64,000 bases of DNA, taken from Valencia hispanica. Taxonomy: Eukaryota > Chordata > Actinopteri > Cyprinodontiformes > Valenciidae. A program made the translations under genes and the position numbers. The stretch is taken from the NCBI GenBank assembly GCA_963556495.2, contig OY747716.1, positions 35,693,318 to 35,757,317 of the forward strand, given 5' to 3'. This document shows positions 22,854 to 34,578 of the stretch, one piece after another. The first letter of the stretch is position 1, and every line of letters begins with the position of its first letter. A model generated the notes under the pieces. The model saw only the letters and a program-made list of their open reading frames with translations. It had not been told where the DNA came from and ran no database searches.

Positions 22854-24411
22854 GATTTTTTTTGTTAGGCCATGTTATGGCCACTGCAGAATCCAAGCAA
22901 GTTAATGGAAAGTTAGGTGGAAGGAAAAAAGTAGCACAAGCAACAAAGTCAACTGCTGTATGTGTATGTGGTCTTGTGTAATTCTGAGGAGTTTGTATTT
23001 GCTATAAATCTCAGTCATCAAAGCAACAAAGATAAATGCTTGAAATGTATTACTCTATGTATTATAAATCTTAATTCTATGTAAGTTTAACTTTTTAAAG
23101 ATAATTGTTGAACATATTAACTTTCCAATAATTTTTTCTATGATAGCATATGTGTACACTTAGCAACTGTCAACATGTCATTTTACAGTTGTAATCTTTT
23201 TGGGGGGGCCCTAGACCTGCAGGGGGCCGTAAGCAGTCACAAAGCAAGTTATTACCTCAGGCTGGCCCTGTTCAATAAACAAATTCTTTTTAAAACGCTG
23301 TGGTTATTCCTCCTGCTTGAGCCTCTTTTTTGACCACATATTTTACTAAACTTTTTACTAAACTTTCCACTACTAGTCTTGAATGTCACTGTAATAACCT
23401 TTTGTGCTTTACCCTTCCCGTGGAGGATGTTGATGGCTTCAAGTTACTCTTTTTAACATAATCACTTAAGTAAATTACATTTTTGGTGAAATTCTAATTT
23501 ATAGTTAAACAACAATATCCTTTCAGTGTAAAACCACTGTTTTACATCCCTAGCTGCTACTGCCTAAAATAATGTGCAGTGGCTTCTAGTTGCACCTTGT
23601 TGAGGTCAAAAGCAGGTTCTTATTTTGTTAGAAAAATATAAACGAGTACAGGAACTGTGTGAATACTGGAGTTGATTAAAGACCTTTTTTATTTAATCTA
23701 TTTATATTGTTGGGGGAAAAAAATAAAATTCCTAATTATGTCATGTAGCTTAAGTTTTTAATAACCACAGTGGTTATTCTGGGCTTGCACCTATGTGCCA
23801 AGGACAAAAAGAAGAAAAAAAAGACCCAAAATAGACAGGCCTTATCAGTTTGGGAATGGTCATAGCACCACTGGAAACAATGCCGAGGCAAGACGGGGGC
23901 TGAGCTTGACCCTAATAATGCCACTGGTCTGTCACAGGACCTGGAGAAGAGGAAGTCTAGCGTACCTCTGTCTTCTTGGATAAAGTCATAAAAATGATAA
24001 ACAGGCTTCAATTAGCCCTCGTCAGGACAATGATCTTCTGGTGGGGTGGGAGGATTACGATCGGGCAAGTTAAAGTGAAGAGATGAAAAGAATCTGCACT
24101 CCCATGTGGCTGACCTCCCTAATGGAGAAAAAACTTGGGTTTTCCCTTCTCCCAATTTTTTAGATATTTATATGGAGAGTTTTCTTTATACCTGTGTGAT
24201 GGGAAAACGAAATAAGGACATTAAAATGCCCAGATTTAATGCTCGTAGTGAGTATCAGAAAATAGTTTGTTAGTGATGCAGAGAAAGTATGCAAATTACA
24301 AAAAAAAAATCTTAATTGTCTGGAATTCAATCAAACTCGGTTTTTCTGCCTGTTTGGGGTCAGTTAGGATTGTCAAAATAAGTTTTATTTAGTAAAGTCC
24401 CAAATCATGAG
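22854..24411. other. Intergenic with minor repeat scraps
   Basis: Contains a Tc1 scrap at 22890-22970, a possible hAT end near 23200-23275 (GGGGGGGCCCTAGACCTGCAG...) and a 19-bp palindrome at 23760-23778. No gene recognised. Confidence 0.45.
23760..23778. promoter_or_regulatory. Perfect palindrome with back-to-back RUNX-type cores
   Basis: AATAACCACAGTGGTTATT: 9-bp arms around one base, containing AACCACA on each strand, the RUNX core. Function is inferred from motif only. Confidence 0.25.
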
Positions 24412-25262
24412 CAGGGGCAGATCTAGAAAAGTATTTATGGGGTGCCAAGAAAGGGGCAAGAATTTTTCAGGGGTGGCACCATATGCCAGAATTTTATATA
24501 TATATTACTTTTATTGATCAGTCAAACACATGCTTCATCTCTTCACTCCCCAGTATTTACATATATGATAGATACATACATGTATTTGTTTTGCTTCAGG
24601 TTATTTAAGCACATTAAAGCTGCATTGCGCAATATTTTTGTTAAAATAAAAAGATTTTTTTTATCTATAGTCAGTTTTTTCATCTCCTGACGATACAATT
24701 GAATCAAGTGCTGTAGTTTGCTGTAGTTTGATTCTACCGCGGTTGCATGTAGAGGTAGCAATTGCATTTATTTTGATGTGGTTCAGGGTGCGCATGTGGG
24801 CTTGTGAGAGCGCATAGCGTGTCGTAATGATGCACGTACGTACCCATGTACGCAGTCTAAACTAGCTTAGATAAGTGTAGCTAGCCAGCCACGACACCTA
24901 CACAAGCTCCCCGTAAGTCAAAGAAGAAAATAATTTTATCCAGCATTACAAAAAGAGCAAAAATGGCCTCTGACCGTCGCAGAGCTCGGAATAATGAGCA
25001 CACGCCTGAAAGTCATGGGAGTTCGCATTATGCTGATTGCAGTTTGTCTAACGGCCACATGGTGCACTCTCTGCAGCACTTTCAGCAAACTAGCAGCTTT
25101 AAAGGTTCACCAAAGAGAATATAATGCAACTATTTTCATGAGCTTCAAGCTCCTAATGTCCAATTTTTAAATTCATAGCTGCTAGGGTGGCAGCAGGGGT
25201 GGCAAGGCTTTCTTTTAGGGTGGCAGCTGCCACTCTATGCCACCCCAGTAGATCCGCCCATG
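24412..25262 (+). mobile_element. hAT family element, copy A (851 bp, deletion derivative)
   Basis: Ends CAGGGGCAGATCTA / TAGATCCGCCCATG are inverted repeats flanked by exact 8-bp duplications ATCATGAG (24404-24411 and 25263-25270). The whole sequence is present in inverted orientation in copy B (57186-59324), which has about 1.24 kb more in the middle. The join in copy A (near 25165, CCAATTTTTAAATTC) has AT-rich micro-homology, so A looks like a deletion product. A 54-codon frame from 24963 (MASDRRRARNNEHTPE) is intact here but shifted in B. Confidence 0.85.
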
Positions 25263-25307
25263 ATCATGAGTAAGATTGGTTTTTGAGATATATTTGTTTT
25301 ATTTTCT

Positions 25308-26400
25308 CCAAATTCAGAAGTTTATATACATTTCCTAAATATATGGTACAACTGCCTTTTAAACTGCGTAATTTGGGTCAAAGGGTTTGGGTATCCTTCC
25401 AAAAGACTATCACAATAGTTTGCTGGAATTCTGCCCCATTCCTGCTGACAGAACTGGTTTAACTAAGTCAGGTTTGCAGGTTGCCTCACTCGCACAAACC
25501 TTTTCAGCTCAGCCCTGGACTGAGATCAGGGCTTTGTGAAGGCCACTCCAAAACATCAGTCTTGGTGTTCTTAAACCACTTTGTAATGCCAGGACTCTAC
25601 GCTTAGGCTCATAATCCATTTAGAAGATCCATTTGGTCTGAATCTTTTATTTCCTGGCTGATGTCTTGATGATCATTATTATCAAACACTTTGATTTTGG
25701 TTTCCTCATACCACAGGACAAGTGCAAAAATTAAGGTCTGTGTCCCTAATTTCCTTTGCAAACTGTAGTCTGACTTTTTATGTATCTTTTGAAGTAATGG
25801 TTTCTTCTTCACTGAGCGGCCTTTCAGACCATGCTTGATGCAGGACTCGTTTCACTATTGATAATGGTAATGTCTTTGCAGCTTCACTCAGGATCTTCAC
25901 AAGATTTTCTGCTTTTGTTTAGGGCTTCATACATATTTTTACACAAACCCCATTTCATCTCTAGGACACAGAACTCCTTTCTAAATAGCATGATCCATGG
26001 ACATTCTGTTTACTACCGCCAATACCTGTCTAAGCAGATGAACGTGGCCCCCCTCAGGAATCTGGAAATTGTATCCTAGGATGAACACAAGTTGAGGAGG
26101 TCCACTGTTCCTTTTCCTGATATCTTTAATGATTTCCTCTGATTTTTCCATGATGTCACACAAGGAAATAGGTTTTTAAGCTTCAGCCCTAAAATGCATC
26201 CAACGGTATGCTTCCATTTAACTAAAATGTCATGAATTAATCTTTCAGAAGCTTAGAAAACCATTAAATCATAATTTCCCCAATTGTTTAAAGGTATAGC
26301 AAACTTAGTTTTGCCATTATGTTGGCGTTTAAGCAAATTCTAGGGTTGAATATAAACTTTGCAAGTATGATTGTGATTCTAAATGTATATTCTGTCACCC
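25308..26400 (-). mobile_element. Tc1-like transposon remnant
   Basis: The minus strand carries a decayed transposase with ends TTCAGAAGTTTATATACATT at the left and a matching inverted TAAATGTATATTCTG at the right. Internal landmarks: GCCACTCCAAAACAT, the GAGCGGCCTTTCAG block, and CCATGATGTCA near the antisense start. It has internal deletions and frame breaks. Confidence 0.75.
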
Positions 26401-27724
26401 TCTTACACATATGAGAAACTGTAGCTCAATGGATGTGCTCAGGAAAGGGACTTTGATTATTTTACTTGTTGCTTCCGCTGTATTGTTGGCTGACCCCTGG
26501 CAATGCGCAAACCCAGAGGTCGACACAACTTGTGGTGAACAGTTTCTAAACATCCTCGTGTTAGCATGACTAAAGGAATATTTAAGATTTGTCTTGGACC
26601 CGAGCTCGAGGTTTTGTAAAACATTCAGAGACAAGAAGACAAGGCGGATGTGCTCATCTCCAAACTGAGCAGAAGAATTAAACAAGAAATGGTTTTATCA
26701 TCAGAGCATCTTCATGAGATGGGGGGGCAGGATGGTGGCTGCAAGAGGGCGAAGAGGTGAACATATCAAAAGGTCCTCATTGCTAAACGAGGAATGGCTC
26801 GTTCAATAAACACAACAAGGCTGAGTAGATTCCCACCTGATTCCCAGCAGATCCCTGACAGATTAACGCCTCGAGAACAATGAGACAAGAGTGGAGACAG
26901 CTTCCTTTGTGTCCCCACTTGTTCATGGCAGACAACATCCCAGTGCTACCCTTTTTGCAAGGTTAGTATGTGTGCTCTCGGGTCAGAAAACTTTCCCAGA
27001 AATCCCCTGAGGGAGGGGGAACACTATACCAGCAGTAACACATAAAAACATCTGTGTGTGCATGCAAGCAGGACGCAAAGTTTCACACAGTGTGACAGCT
27101 TTTTCTTTTCTTTCTATCCTCATGTTTTTTAATCGACATTTGCAATAATTTCAAGTCCCATTTTTTTCTTCTTGGTCAGAGTTGTACACTGTGACCTCTG
27201 GAAAAAACATAACCCATAACCCGACTCTCATATCCTGCATTAATGCTTAATTTAACCACTTTAGGCAGGATCTAGAATTTGCAGGATCTCTCATATCTGC
27301 AATTTTTCAAACGGGGTGATTTTCAGGTTACTTACCATCAGTCATACATTGTTAAAGTAGAAACTACTCATCATTGAGGTTTTAAAGGACTGTCTCTTAT
27401 CTTAAAGTTTCAGCTCTTTCAACAGGACTCACCAGGCACTGTTTGACTGACAGTTGACGAGAGAAAAAGAAACCCGGTAAAGATGGAAAAAAATATCCTA
27501 GGTGACATATTAATTTAAGGAAAATGTGTCATTTCTATTTCCAGAAACAGTATCTGACAACACACCTGCTCTGTTCTCCCCCTCCTTAATCCTCAGCCTC
27601 TTCAGTGGGAACCCCCCCCCCCCATCCTGAAACACCTCCAGAGCAGGTGTTGTAGGAAGTCAGACAATCTAAAGACCTGCTATCCCACAGCTGATAATCA
27701 CAGATGTCTTTTTGCATCTGGAGA

Positions 27725-27725
<1 letters not shown>
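26401..27725. other. Intergenic, partly high-complexity
   Basis: 26690-27060 is of mixed composition with a GAACAATGAG SOX-type core near 26876. A 13-C run lies at about 27612-27624. No gene recognised. Confidence 0.4.
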
Positions 27726-27726
<1 letters not shown>

Positions 27727-27765
<39 letters not shown>

Positions 27766-27900
27766 TATTTATGGGGGGGGTTGCATGGCTACAATAAGAT
27801 GAAATGCTACTATAAATTATGATGTTTTTTTAAATATAATTTCATATTCATGCATACTATTTGCTGGTTAAGAGCACAAGCCCAACAAAAATTTAACAGA
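27727..27900. repeat. (TA)n tract plus partial second copy of the 16510-17425 element
   Basis: TA repeat at 27727-27760, then TTGCATGGCTACAATAAGATG, TAATTTCATATTCATGCATA and GGTTAAGAGCACAAGCCC, which parallel 17160-17270. Similarity ends near 27875. Confidence 0.7.
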
Positions 27901-29586
27901 TCATAAACTATGTTCTAAATAATCTATGGGTGGTGTAGGTAAAATAAATGCATTTTTTAACCTACATTGGCATTTTAGAAATTGAATGTTAAAGCTGCAG
28001 ACAGACCCTAACCTTAGCATTGTTAATTAGCAATGGTGTGGCTAGCTAACTTTTCTTTTTATCATTTGCCGCTTTATATAACTTTTTTTCTTCTGGCTTT
28101 TCACATTGCTGCGAAACAAGTGATTTAGGAAGAATGGTTGGAAATGTAATGCTGGTTTATAGAAACATCCAGTTGCTTCACAAGACAAATCCCTACACAT
28201 AGTAAACATTGCTGTTTCATTATCTCACACTCCCTAGATGTTTTGTATGGACAGAAGAAAATGCTGTTCTATAAAAAGTTTTTAAGGCCCTTTTAAATAC
28301 CCCCATTCTAACCCCCCATTCAAAGCTATCTAGCTAACTATATTAAGCACAATATAACACTTACCTGCAAAATACATTCTTCCTTGTAGTGGTAAAGAGT
28401 AAAATAAGCCTTGAAATGAGAGTTTATTACACAACGTTAAACCAGAGAATCAATCATGGCTCTTGTTAAATACAAATTTAGATTTATTTGAAGCCCCTTT
28501 ATCCTTCTCTGATGTGCTGTATTAACTTGCACGTACTCTAACTTAAGGTATAAGTTGTACTATTTTGCTGAATGCTGCTTTCCCCAGCAGGACAGTTCAC
28601 GTCAACACAAAATACAGCAGCTGAGGATCTGACGAAGGAGTGTGAGACTAAGACATTGATCAGGCCGGCCTCTGAACGTAACAGATCCCCATTACATCAG
28701 GTATTTGCAGGATGGAGAGAAACAATCCAGATAAACTCACCCCCACCTTTTGGTGTACAAGAACCCAAAGTAACCTTTGTTTGCTGTGTCAGATGACGCA
28801 AAGACCATGGCTCTGTTTCTAAAAAGGTCAGAGCGTTTTTTGTACCACCTACTGGACAGTGTAAAACCTTCTTTCTACTATTTGGGAAACCAGGGGTATT
28901 AATCTCTTCTTAAATTCACTGTTTCCTGTTTCTTGAACAGAGCACCTATTCCTACATAGGTATAGTAAAAGTCTCTATTTTGGGATTTGGTAGATGGCTG
29001 AAAGTGGAATTTAACATAACACGAGTGTCAGTGACCGAATTCTGGATAACTGTCAAATCAGCAGCCCTATGTTAGTCCTATACACATTTAAACATTTTCT
29101 AAGATACAGAATTGCGATATTCACCAGATGAAAGTCACAATCATGAAAATCTGCAAAACAAACACTTTGCATGTTCATAAAATTTACGAGTTTCATCTTT
29201 TGAATTGGAAATGGGCCCCTAAATAAAGTTTTGGTTATAGCCTCCTACAACCTTCTCTTTTTTATTGAAAAAGAGACCACAGCATTTGACAGAAACTCTG
29301 TGGGGTCATCTAAGGAGCCCTTCCAAATCTGAAAGATTGGGGGGACTTTTGCAAAGTCTATTGGACAAATATTGTCTAGATGTTGGGCATTGAAGCTGAA
29401 TTGTTCAAAGACGGACACTCTTGTGCAACCTAGTTTAATTTGACATATCTCCATCAGACAGATTTGTTTGTTTTTTTGGTGTGTAAACTTTTGAGAGTCC
29501 ACTGTAAAACAGCAAAAAGCTGACTTTTACATTAAGCATTTATGATTAGTAAATTGCTTTCACCGATCACCATATTGTTAACATGA
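27901..29586. other. Intergenic, no gene recognised
   Basis: The 74-codon frame 28572-28796 is the most complex stretch but lacks an identifiable domain or splice signals. A CTCF-like motif lies at 28844. Confidence 0.45.
28844..28855 (-). promoter_or_regulatory. CTCF-like motif
   Basis: Reverse complement CCAGTAGGTGGT fits the CCASYAGRKGGC core. Motif-only inference. Confidence 0.3.
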
Positions 29587-30150
29587 GGCGCATTTCCACT
29601 ATCAGAATTTCCTTGGAAATTTTACTGGACATTCATGGTATGCGCGTGTCTCTATCGCGTGTCTCCCGATAGAGCCGCCTTTTCAGGAACCAACCGATTA
29701 CCTGCCTTGGGGTATGTACTCGAAAATAGCCTGGTAGAGTTGCTGGCCTGGATTTGTGGTTAAGTCATGCTGATTGGTTGTAACTCAGTGGTAAATGACC
29801 GGAAACTGCCGGCATTTGTAAAATTGGAAGAGTTGCTGGCGGAGCAGTGTAAAACATTGCAAACAGAAACGCTGCAACCATCCCTGCTTTTTCCATTGTC
29901 GATTTCTTATTGACAATGGAAAAGGCGTTATTCTCTGCCAAAATGCGGCCCTTGGGCTTTGGAATAACTTTTTTTGTGGACCCAAACCATAATTCAAGAA
30001 TACTAGAAATTTGGCTCTTCAGCAAAATGAGCTGATGCAAATGGACACTTTCTGTATTTTTCTAGAATGAAATTTTCTTCATCAAAGGGACTTTTTTGTC
30101 ACTGAAGACTCAAAAAATTTTCTTAACGAGTGGAATAGAAAATACTTGAC
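29587..30150. mobile_element. Possible MITE with internal hairpin
   Basis: Ends GCGCATTTCCACTATCAG and (inverted) TTCTATTCCACTCGTTAAG are loosely reverse-complementary. A perfect 12-bp hairpin TTTTCCATTGTC...GACAATGGAAAA lies at 29889-29923 with an 11-base loop. Not matched to a named family. Confidence 0.35.
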
Positions 30151-30479
30151 CCAAAACAAGTCATTTGTTAAGATGTTTCATTAAAACCTTGCATGTTTAA
30201 TGTATTTATATGCAGGTAAAGAACAAAGAAAAGAATTGAGCATAAAATATTTAGCATTTTTAATTGAAGAAAAAAAACTATTATTATTGCTTCTGACTAT
30301 TTCTGGCCTGGCAGTTTTGGCCTGCGGTGATAAAAAGCTGGGATACCGCTGTCTTGATGAACAAGGGGTGCTGTATTTACTGCTAATTAGCTGAGCAATG
30401 TTTGAACTCTTTGTGCAGCTTGAGCAGCTCAGGGGATCAGCACAGAGTGCTAACATATATACAATTTCCGTTCTTATGA

Positions 30480-31560
30480 TTTAAACGAACACTGGTCCTC
30501 CTCTGCAGCCCAGCACAAAGGAGCCAGCAATTCCCAAGAAAGTCACCTACAGACATTTATACAGCAGGACTGGCGACCGGCCGCTCAACTTGTGTTTCAG
30601 AACTCACTTGGAAGGCGGACAATTTGTGCTGCTGCGCCAAGGACAGGAAGTGCTTGCAGAGTGACAGGAAGTGCTCACCGCTGCAGTAGCCGAGGCTGGA
30701 ACTGAGATAATGCCATTGTGTAAGCAAGCCAAGTGACCTCTCCCTCAGCTCGGAGTCCAGAGGCTGGCGTCGGGAGCACTGGCCCCCACCCAGCCCCAGA
30801 CTCCCCAGGCACGGGGTGGGGGACTTGGTGGAGGAGCAAGTTGGCGGAGGGGGAGGAATGGAGCAAAGAGGAGCGGGGATATGAGGCGTGTCACCTCTAT
30901 ACATGCCCCCCATCTCACCAACTCCTCCCCTCCTTTGGGTTGACTCTCAACCTCACCTTACAGAGGAAGTGAGAGTTCGACTCCAGACTTTATGACTTCT
31001 CCCATCAAACGCCAGGATTTTTCTCTCCCACATGGAGCAAGAGACGGCCGGAGCACACTCATACCCACGCCCATGTCAACACACGCAGAGACACACACAA
31101 AGGGGGCCCTCTTTCTCTTCTCTCATATGAGCGAATGGAGGGGGGGACCATATCAGGTCACAAGTGATAAAATAGATGATGACAGCATTATAGTCAAGAT
31201 CCTGTCCCATGCAACGCCTATCGGGACCTCCGTTGGTTAAACACCCTCCCACTAACCCCTAGAGGGATTGCTCCAGAGTCCCATGCTGTTGTCTGCTAGG
31301 GGGCCATGCAAAGGTTTCATAAGCATCTCTCATATTTCTGTCAGCCCCTTTTGACACAACTGCAGACCACAACAAGATGGGAATGGTCCGAGAAAAGATG
31401 AAGCTGACAGGCCGGGGTCTGCAAGCCCTGATAAGAAGGTCGGCCGCCTGCGGGTGATGTTTGGATTTCTGCCCGCAAACCGGCGCTTCACTCTCTGCAG
31501 CATAAATAGCTCCAAGTCTAGACGTTTCAGGTGCACCAGTTTGCTTTAAGCTCTTGGTGT
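30480..31560. promoter_or_regulatory. Candidate sox17 upstream regulatory region
   Basis: A GC-richer, repeat-free kilobase 3-4 kb upstream of sox17. It holds two identical ETS sites ACAGGAAGTG (30643-30652 and 30664-30673) 21 bp apart, an inverted SOX pair ACAATTTGT (30619-30627), ACAAAGG (30515-30521) and TGATAAG GATA-type sequence near 31429. ETS, SOX and GATA sites typify endothelial enhancers and sox17 is an endothelial/endodermal gene. Functional assignment is inference. Confidence 0.35.
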
Positions 31561-32049
31561 TATCTTCGTATGGGGAAAGTGTTCTAAACTAACAAGGAAA
31601 CATGGTCACAATTTAGGCATCAGCATGTGCAACAAGCTAAAAAAAGGGTTTGTGCTTGATTTGTCACGTCATCTTGGAGTTTAAAACAGAAGTTTAACAA
31701 AAGTCTTCCTTTTTATTTATTTCTAACCTTAAGAAGGATTGGGAACAAATGCAGGGGAAACAATAGGAAACAATAAACAGAAATGACTTGGTGTGAGATT
31801 CTCCCAATATGATAACCTTTAGTACAAATGGCACAGTTTAAGACAAAAATTGCAACAAAAATGTATAAAATGATCAGATTGTTTCTATATAAAACTGCTA
31901 ATAAAATAATATAATACACAAATTATTGCTATTATAATAATCATATCCAATGCATTAGCTATTTTTAGTTCCATTTTTATATTTAGACCTAGTAAATATA
32001 TAGTATTTAAGTGCCTATTGTGCAGAATATCATACTTTTTTGAAGTTGT
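31561..32049. other. Intergenic, nothing recognised
   Basis: AT-rich; no gene or repeat recognised. Confidence 0.5.
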
Positions 32050-32530
32050 TTATTAAAATAATCCAGTTAAGATAATTTTAATGTCAGACAAAGAAAACTT
32101 ACGCAGGAATACAATTTTGTGTGCATTAATTAAGTTCAGTTCAGTTAATCTAGCCAAACCGAGACCTGAACAATCAAGAAGTTGTTTACGTAGAATCTGC
32201 CTAACAACACGAGCTAGCCTAAAAAATCTGATTACAGACCAAATTAGACACAAAGTCACTGAAAGGATTGGAAAGGGTGGCAAAGCCATTTCTAAGGCTT
32301 TGGGACTCAAAACCACAGTGAGGGCCATTATCTACAATTGGAGACAACATGGAGCAGTGGCATCACAGGAGTGACTAGTCTAACGAATTTACACCAAGAA
32401 CATCATACCAACAGTCAAACATGATGGTGGAGGTGTGATGGTCTGGGGCTGCAGACCACAGCAGCAGAGAATCCACCTATAACTGGCTCAAAAAGAACAA
32501 AATCACGTTTTTGGAAAGGCCTCAATAAAC
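32050..32530 (+). mobile_element. Tc1-like transposon remnant
   Basis: Transposase HTH segment (GGCAAAGCCATTTCTAAGGC, TTTGGGACTCAAAACCACAG, GAGGGCCATTATCTACAA). It is then joined to the ATGATGGTGGAGGTGTGATGG (HDGGGVMVWG-type) catalytic segment after an internal deletion. Inactive. Confidence 0.8.
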
Positions 32531-34344
32531 TGTTGTTTGTTTAAGCTTTCTCTGCTTTTATTAATTTCAACCATGTGTGTCGTTAGGATTATTTTAGGGA
32601 AGCTGTCACCTCAGTAAAAATTTCCTATGCCCCCATACATTTTTTTTTCTTTTTCAAAGAGAAAACCATGCAGATATGCACCATACATAAAGAAACAAAA
32701 TTATGAGTCGAAAAACATAAAATTAAAAGTTTTTATTGCTTGATCAATGCTTCGTGGATGCAGAGCAAGATCAAAGAACAGAAAGATAAGGGAAAATATC
32801 CAAACCATCTCTTCCATCCATCCTAATGGATAAGGATCATATCCCCGACTCCAACATCTATCTGCCTGGCTTTCTAACTAATGGCCAAACTGAGATTAAA
32901 GAGGAGCGGCAAGACCAAATGAGGTGGATTAACAGTGCTTGCCAACAACTGATGTTGTTGTCCAGGACATGTTACTGTGGAATATTGTTTCGGCTGTTAG
33001 CATGTCATGACATTCATGAGACCGTCATACAGCAACAGTCTTCAGTCAGAGGCCTCAAAAGATTTGTTGCAAGACTGACTGCCACAGGAGATAAATCAAA
33101 CCAACAGCATCACCATCCACAACAACTCTTTGAAGATACTTGGGTGACATGAGTAACATTTATTTGACCTTTGGGATAAATAAAGTATTTTTGAACCTAA
33201 TTTGAATTTAATCTAATCAAACTGATTATGTTATTTTTTTTATAAAGCTACTGGCCAGATTGCTTTGTAAAATCTATCAACCTCACTGTAGATGTAGTTT
33301 GGCACAAGAACAGCATTTCATGGTCAGTTTTAAGTTTATTTTTGCTATATATTATATTTCATTTAAGTATAATCTCCCTTCCTAAAAACAAGCTTTCTTG
33401 CATGCATCTGGTGACATCAAGAAAGGCTTGTGGAAACTGAGCAAAGTAATTTTGTGTACTTTACTTTACCAACTTTTTTCCTTTTTTTAAATTCAGATTT
33501 TCAAACTAGAATATAGACAGATTGAATTGAAGAACTAACAAGTTTCTTTCAAAAAATGAAACCCATATGTACACAGAATGATACATTTCAAACATTCAAA
33601 CATTAAATTTCAAACATTCAAACATTCATGTTTTTTTTATATATATATATAAAAAACCCACAGTAATTATTCTTTTCAGACAACTAAGAACAGAAAATCA
33701 GCTGGGGTTATTCATGTTGCAGGTAAAACATTGTATTTTTTCCTTCCACCAAATTTCCATCAATATGCTTGGATATGGCATCAATGACTTATGTGACCCT
33801 CTTGTGACGGGTGTCAAAACCTGTCTACTGGACAACTGACAAGTCAGCAGTCTTCACCACTGTTGCATTAGCCAAAAGAGAACCTTTGTGTGTCAAATAT
33901 TTTTTCCTAGTCTTATATAGTATTCTAAATATCCTAATCATACACACAACTGCTGCATATGTCAATCTGACCTTGGTAAATTCAAGTTTTCTTGGGGGGG
34001 TATCTCAGTATTAAACTGGCTCCCTTGATTCAAGCCTATAATGTGGTTAAGAGGCCAATACACAGACTGGTGATTAGGTCTATTAGTCTCTAAATGCGTA
34101 TTTAAGCTGGAAAAGTGCCCATAGGAGGTGGGGGTCATGCTGACTTGTGAGCACTTGAGTTGTTCTTCATTTTGGTGCAAAAGTTGCTAAATTCGGGTTA
34201 AATTTTTAATTGAGTGCTAGTGCTCTGATGAATATACATTCGCAATCCGTCAGCGAGTATAACCGCTCCAAAACAGGGTCGGAGGCGGTCTGATGTGAAC
34301 TTTTTTTACACCTTTGTAGTAGTGGGCACTCCCTCCGCCCGTTG
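32531..34344. other. Intergenic and proximal upstream of sox17
   Basis: 33600-34010 contains a degraded DNA-transposon scrap (CAACTGACAAGTCAGCAGTC) also found near 63530. Frames at 32826-33152 and elsewhere have no recognised domain. The last 150 bases become more mixed in composition towards the promoter. Confidence 0.45.
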
Positions 34345-34367
34345 ATTGGCTGCCTGTGAGTTTATAT
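34345..34367 (+). promoter_or_regulatory. sox17 core promoter (inverted CCAAT and TATA-like box)
   Basis: ATTGG at 34345-34349 and TTTATAT at 34361-34367 lie about 215 bp upstream of the sox17 ATG. A start of transcription near 34390-34400 would give a 5' UTR of about 180-190 bases with no in-frame upstream ATG. Inferred from motifs and spacing. Confidence 0.45.
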
Positions 34368-34578
34368 CGCACCACCGTTCACATTCACTGCTGACTTCTC
34401 TCTACCTTATCAGTTCTTGCTGCATCTGTATGTGACTTTCTCCTTTGCTGTTTAACCTTAACTAAAGAAAGAGTCGAAAGTATTTTTTTTTCCCAGTTTG
34501 TTCTCTTTGTTGTGTTGTGGTTCCTGCGCGCAGTCCGAGCGCCTCTCCAAACACCCTCCAGAACCAGTTTGGACAGAA

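Noticed and set aside
25016..25168. Small hydrophobic peptide (MGVRIMLIAVCL...) shared by hAT copies A and B
   Set aside because: Overlaps another frame in the same repeat; sharing is explained by common descent of the element.
28572..28796. 74-codon frame considered as an exon
   Set aside because: No splice signals or known domain.
30557..30913. 118-codon minus-strand frame
   Set aside because: Low-complexity Pro/Ser-rich translation in a GC-rich, motif-dense block; more likely regulatory DNA.
34498..34578. Possible N-terminal extension of Sox17
   Set aside because: The frame is open upstream but has no ATG before 34579; MSSPDAGY is the conserved start.
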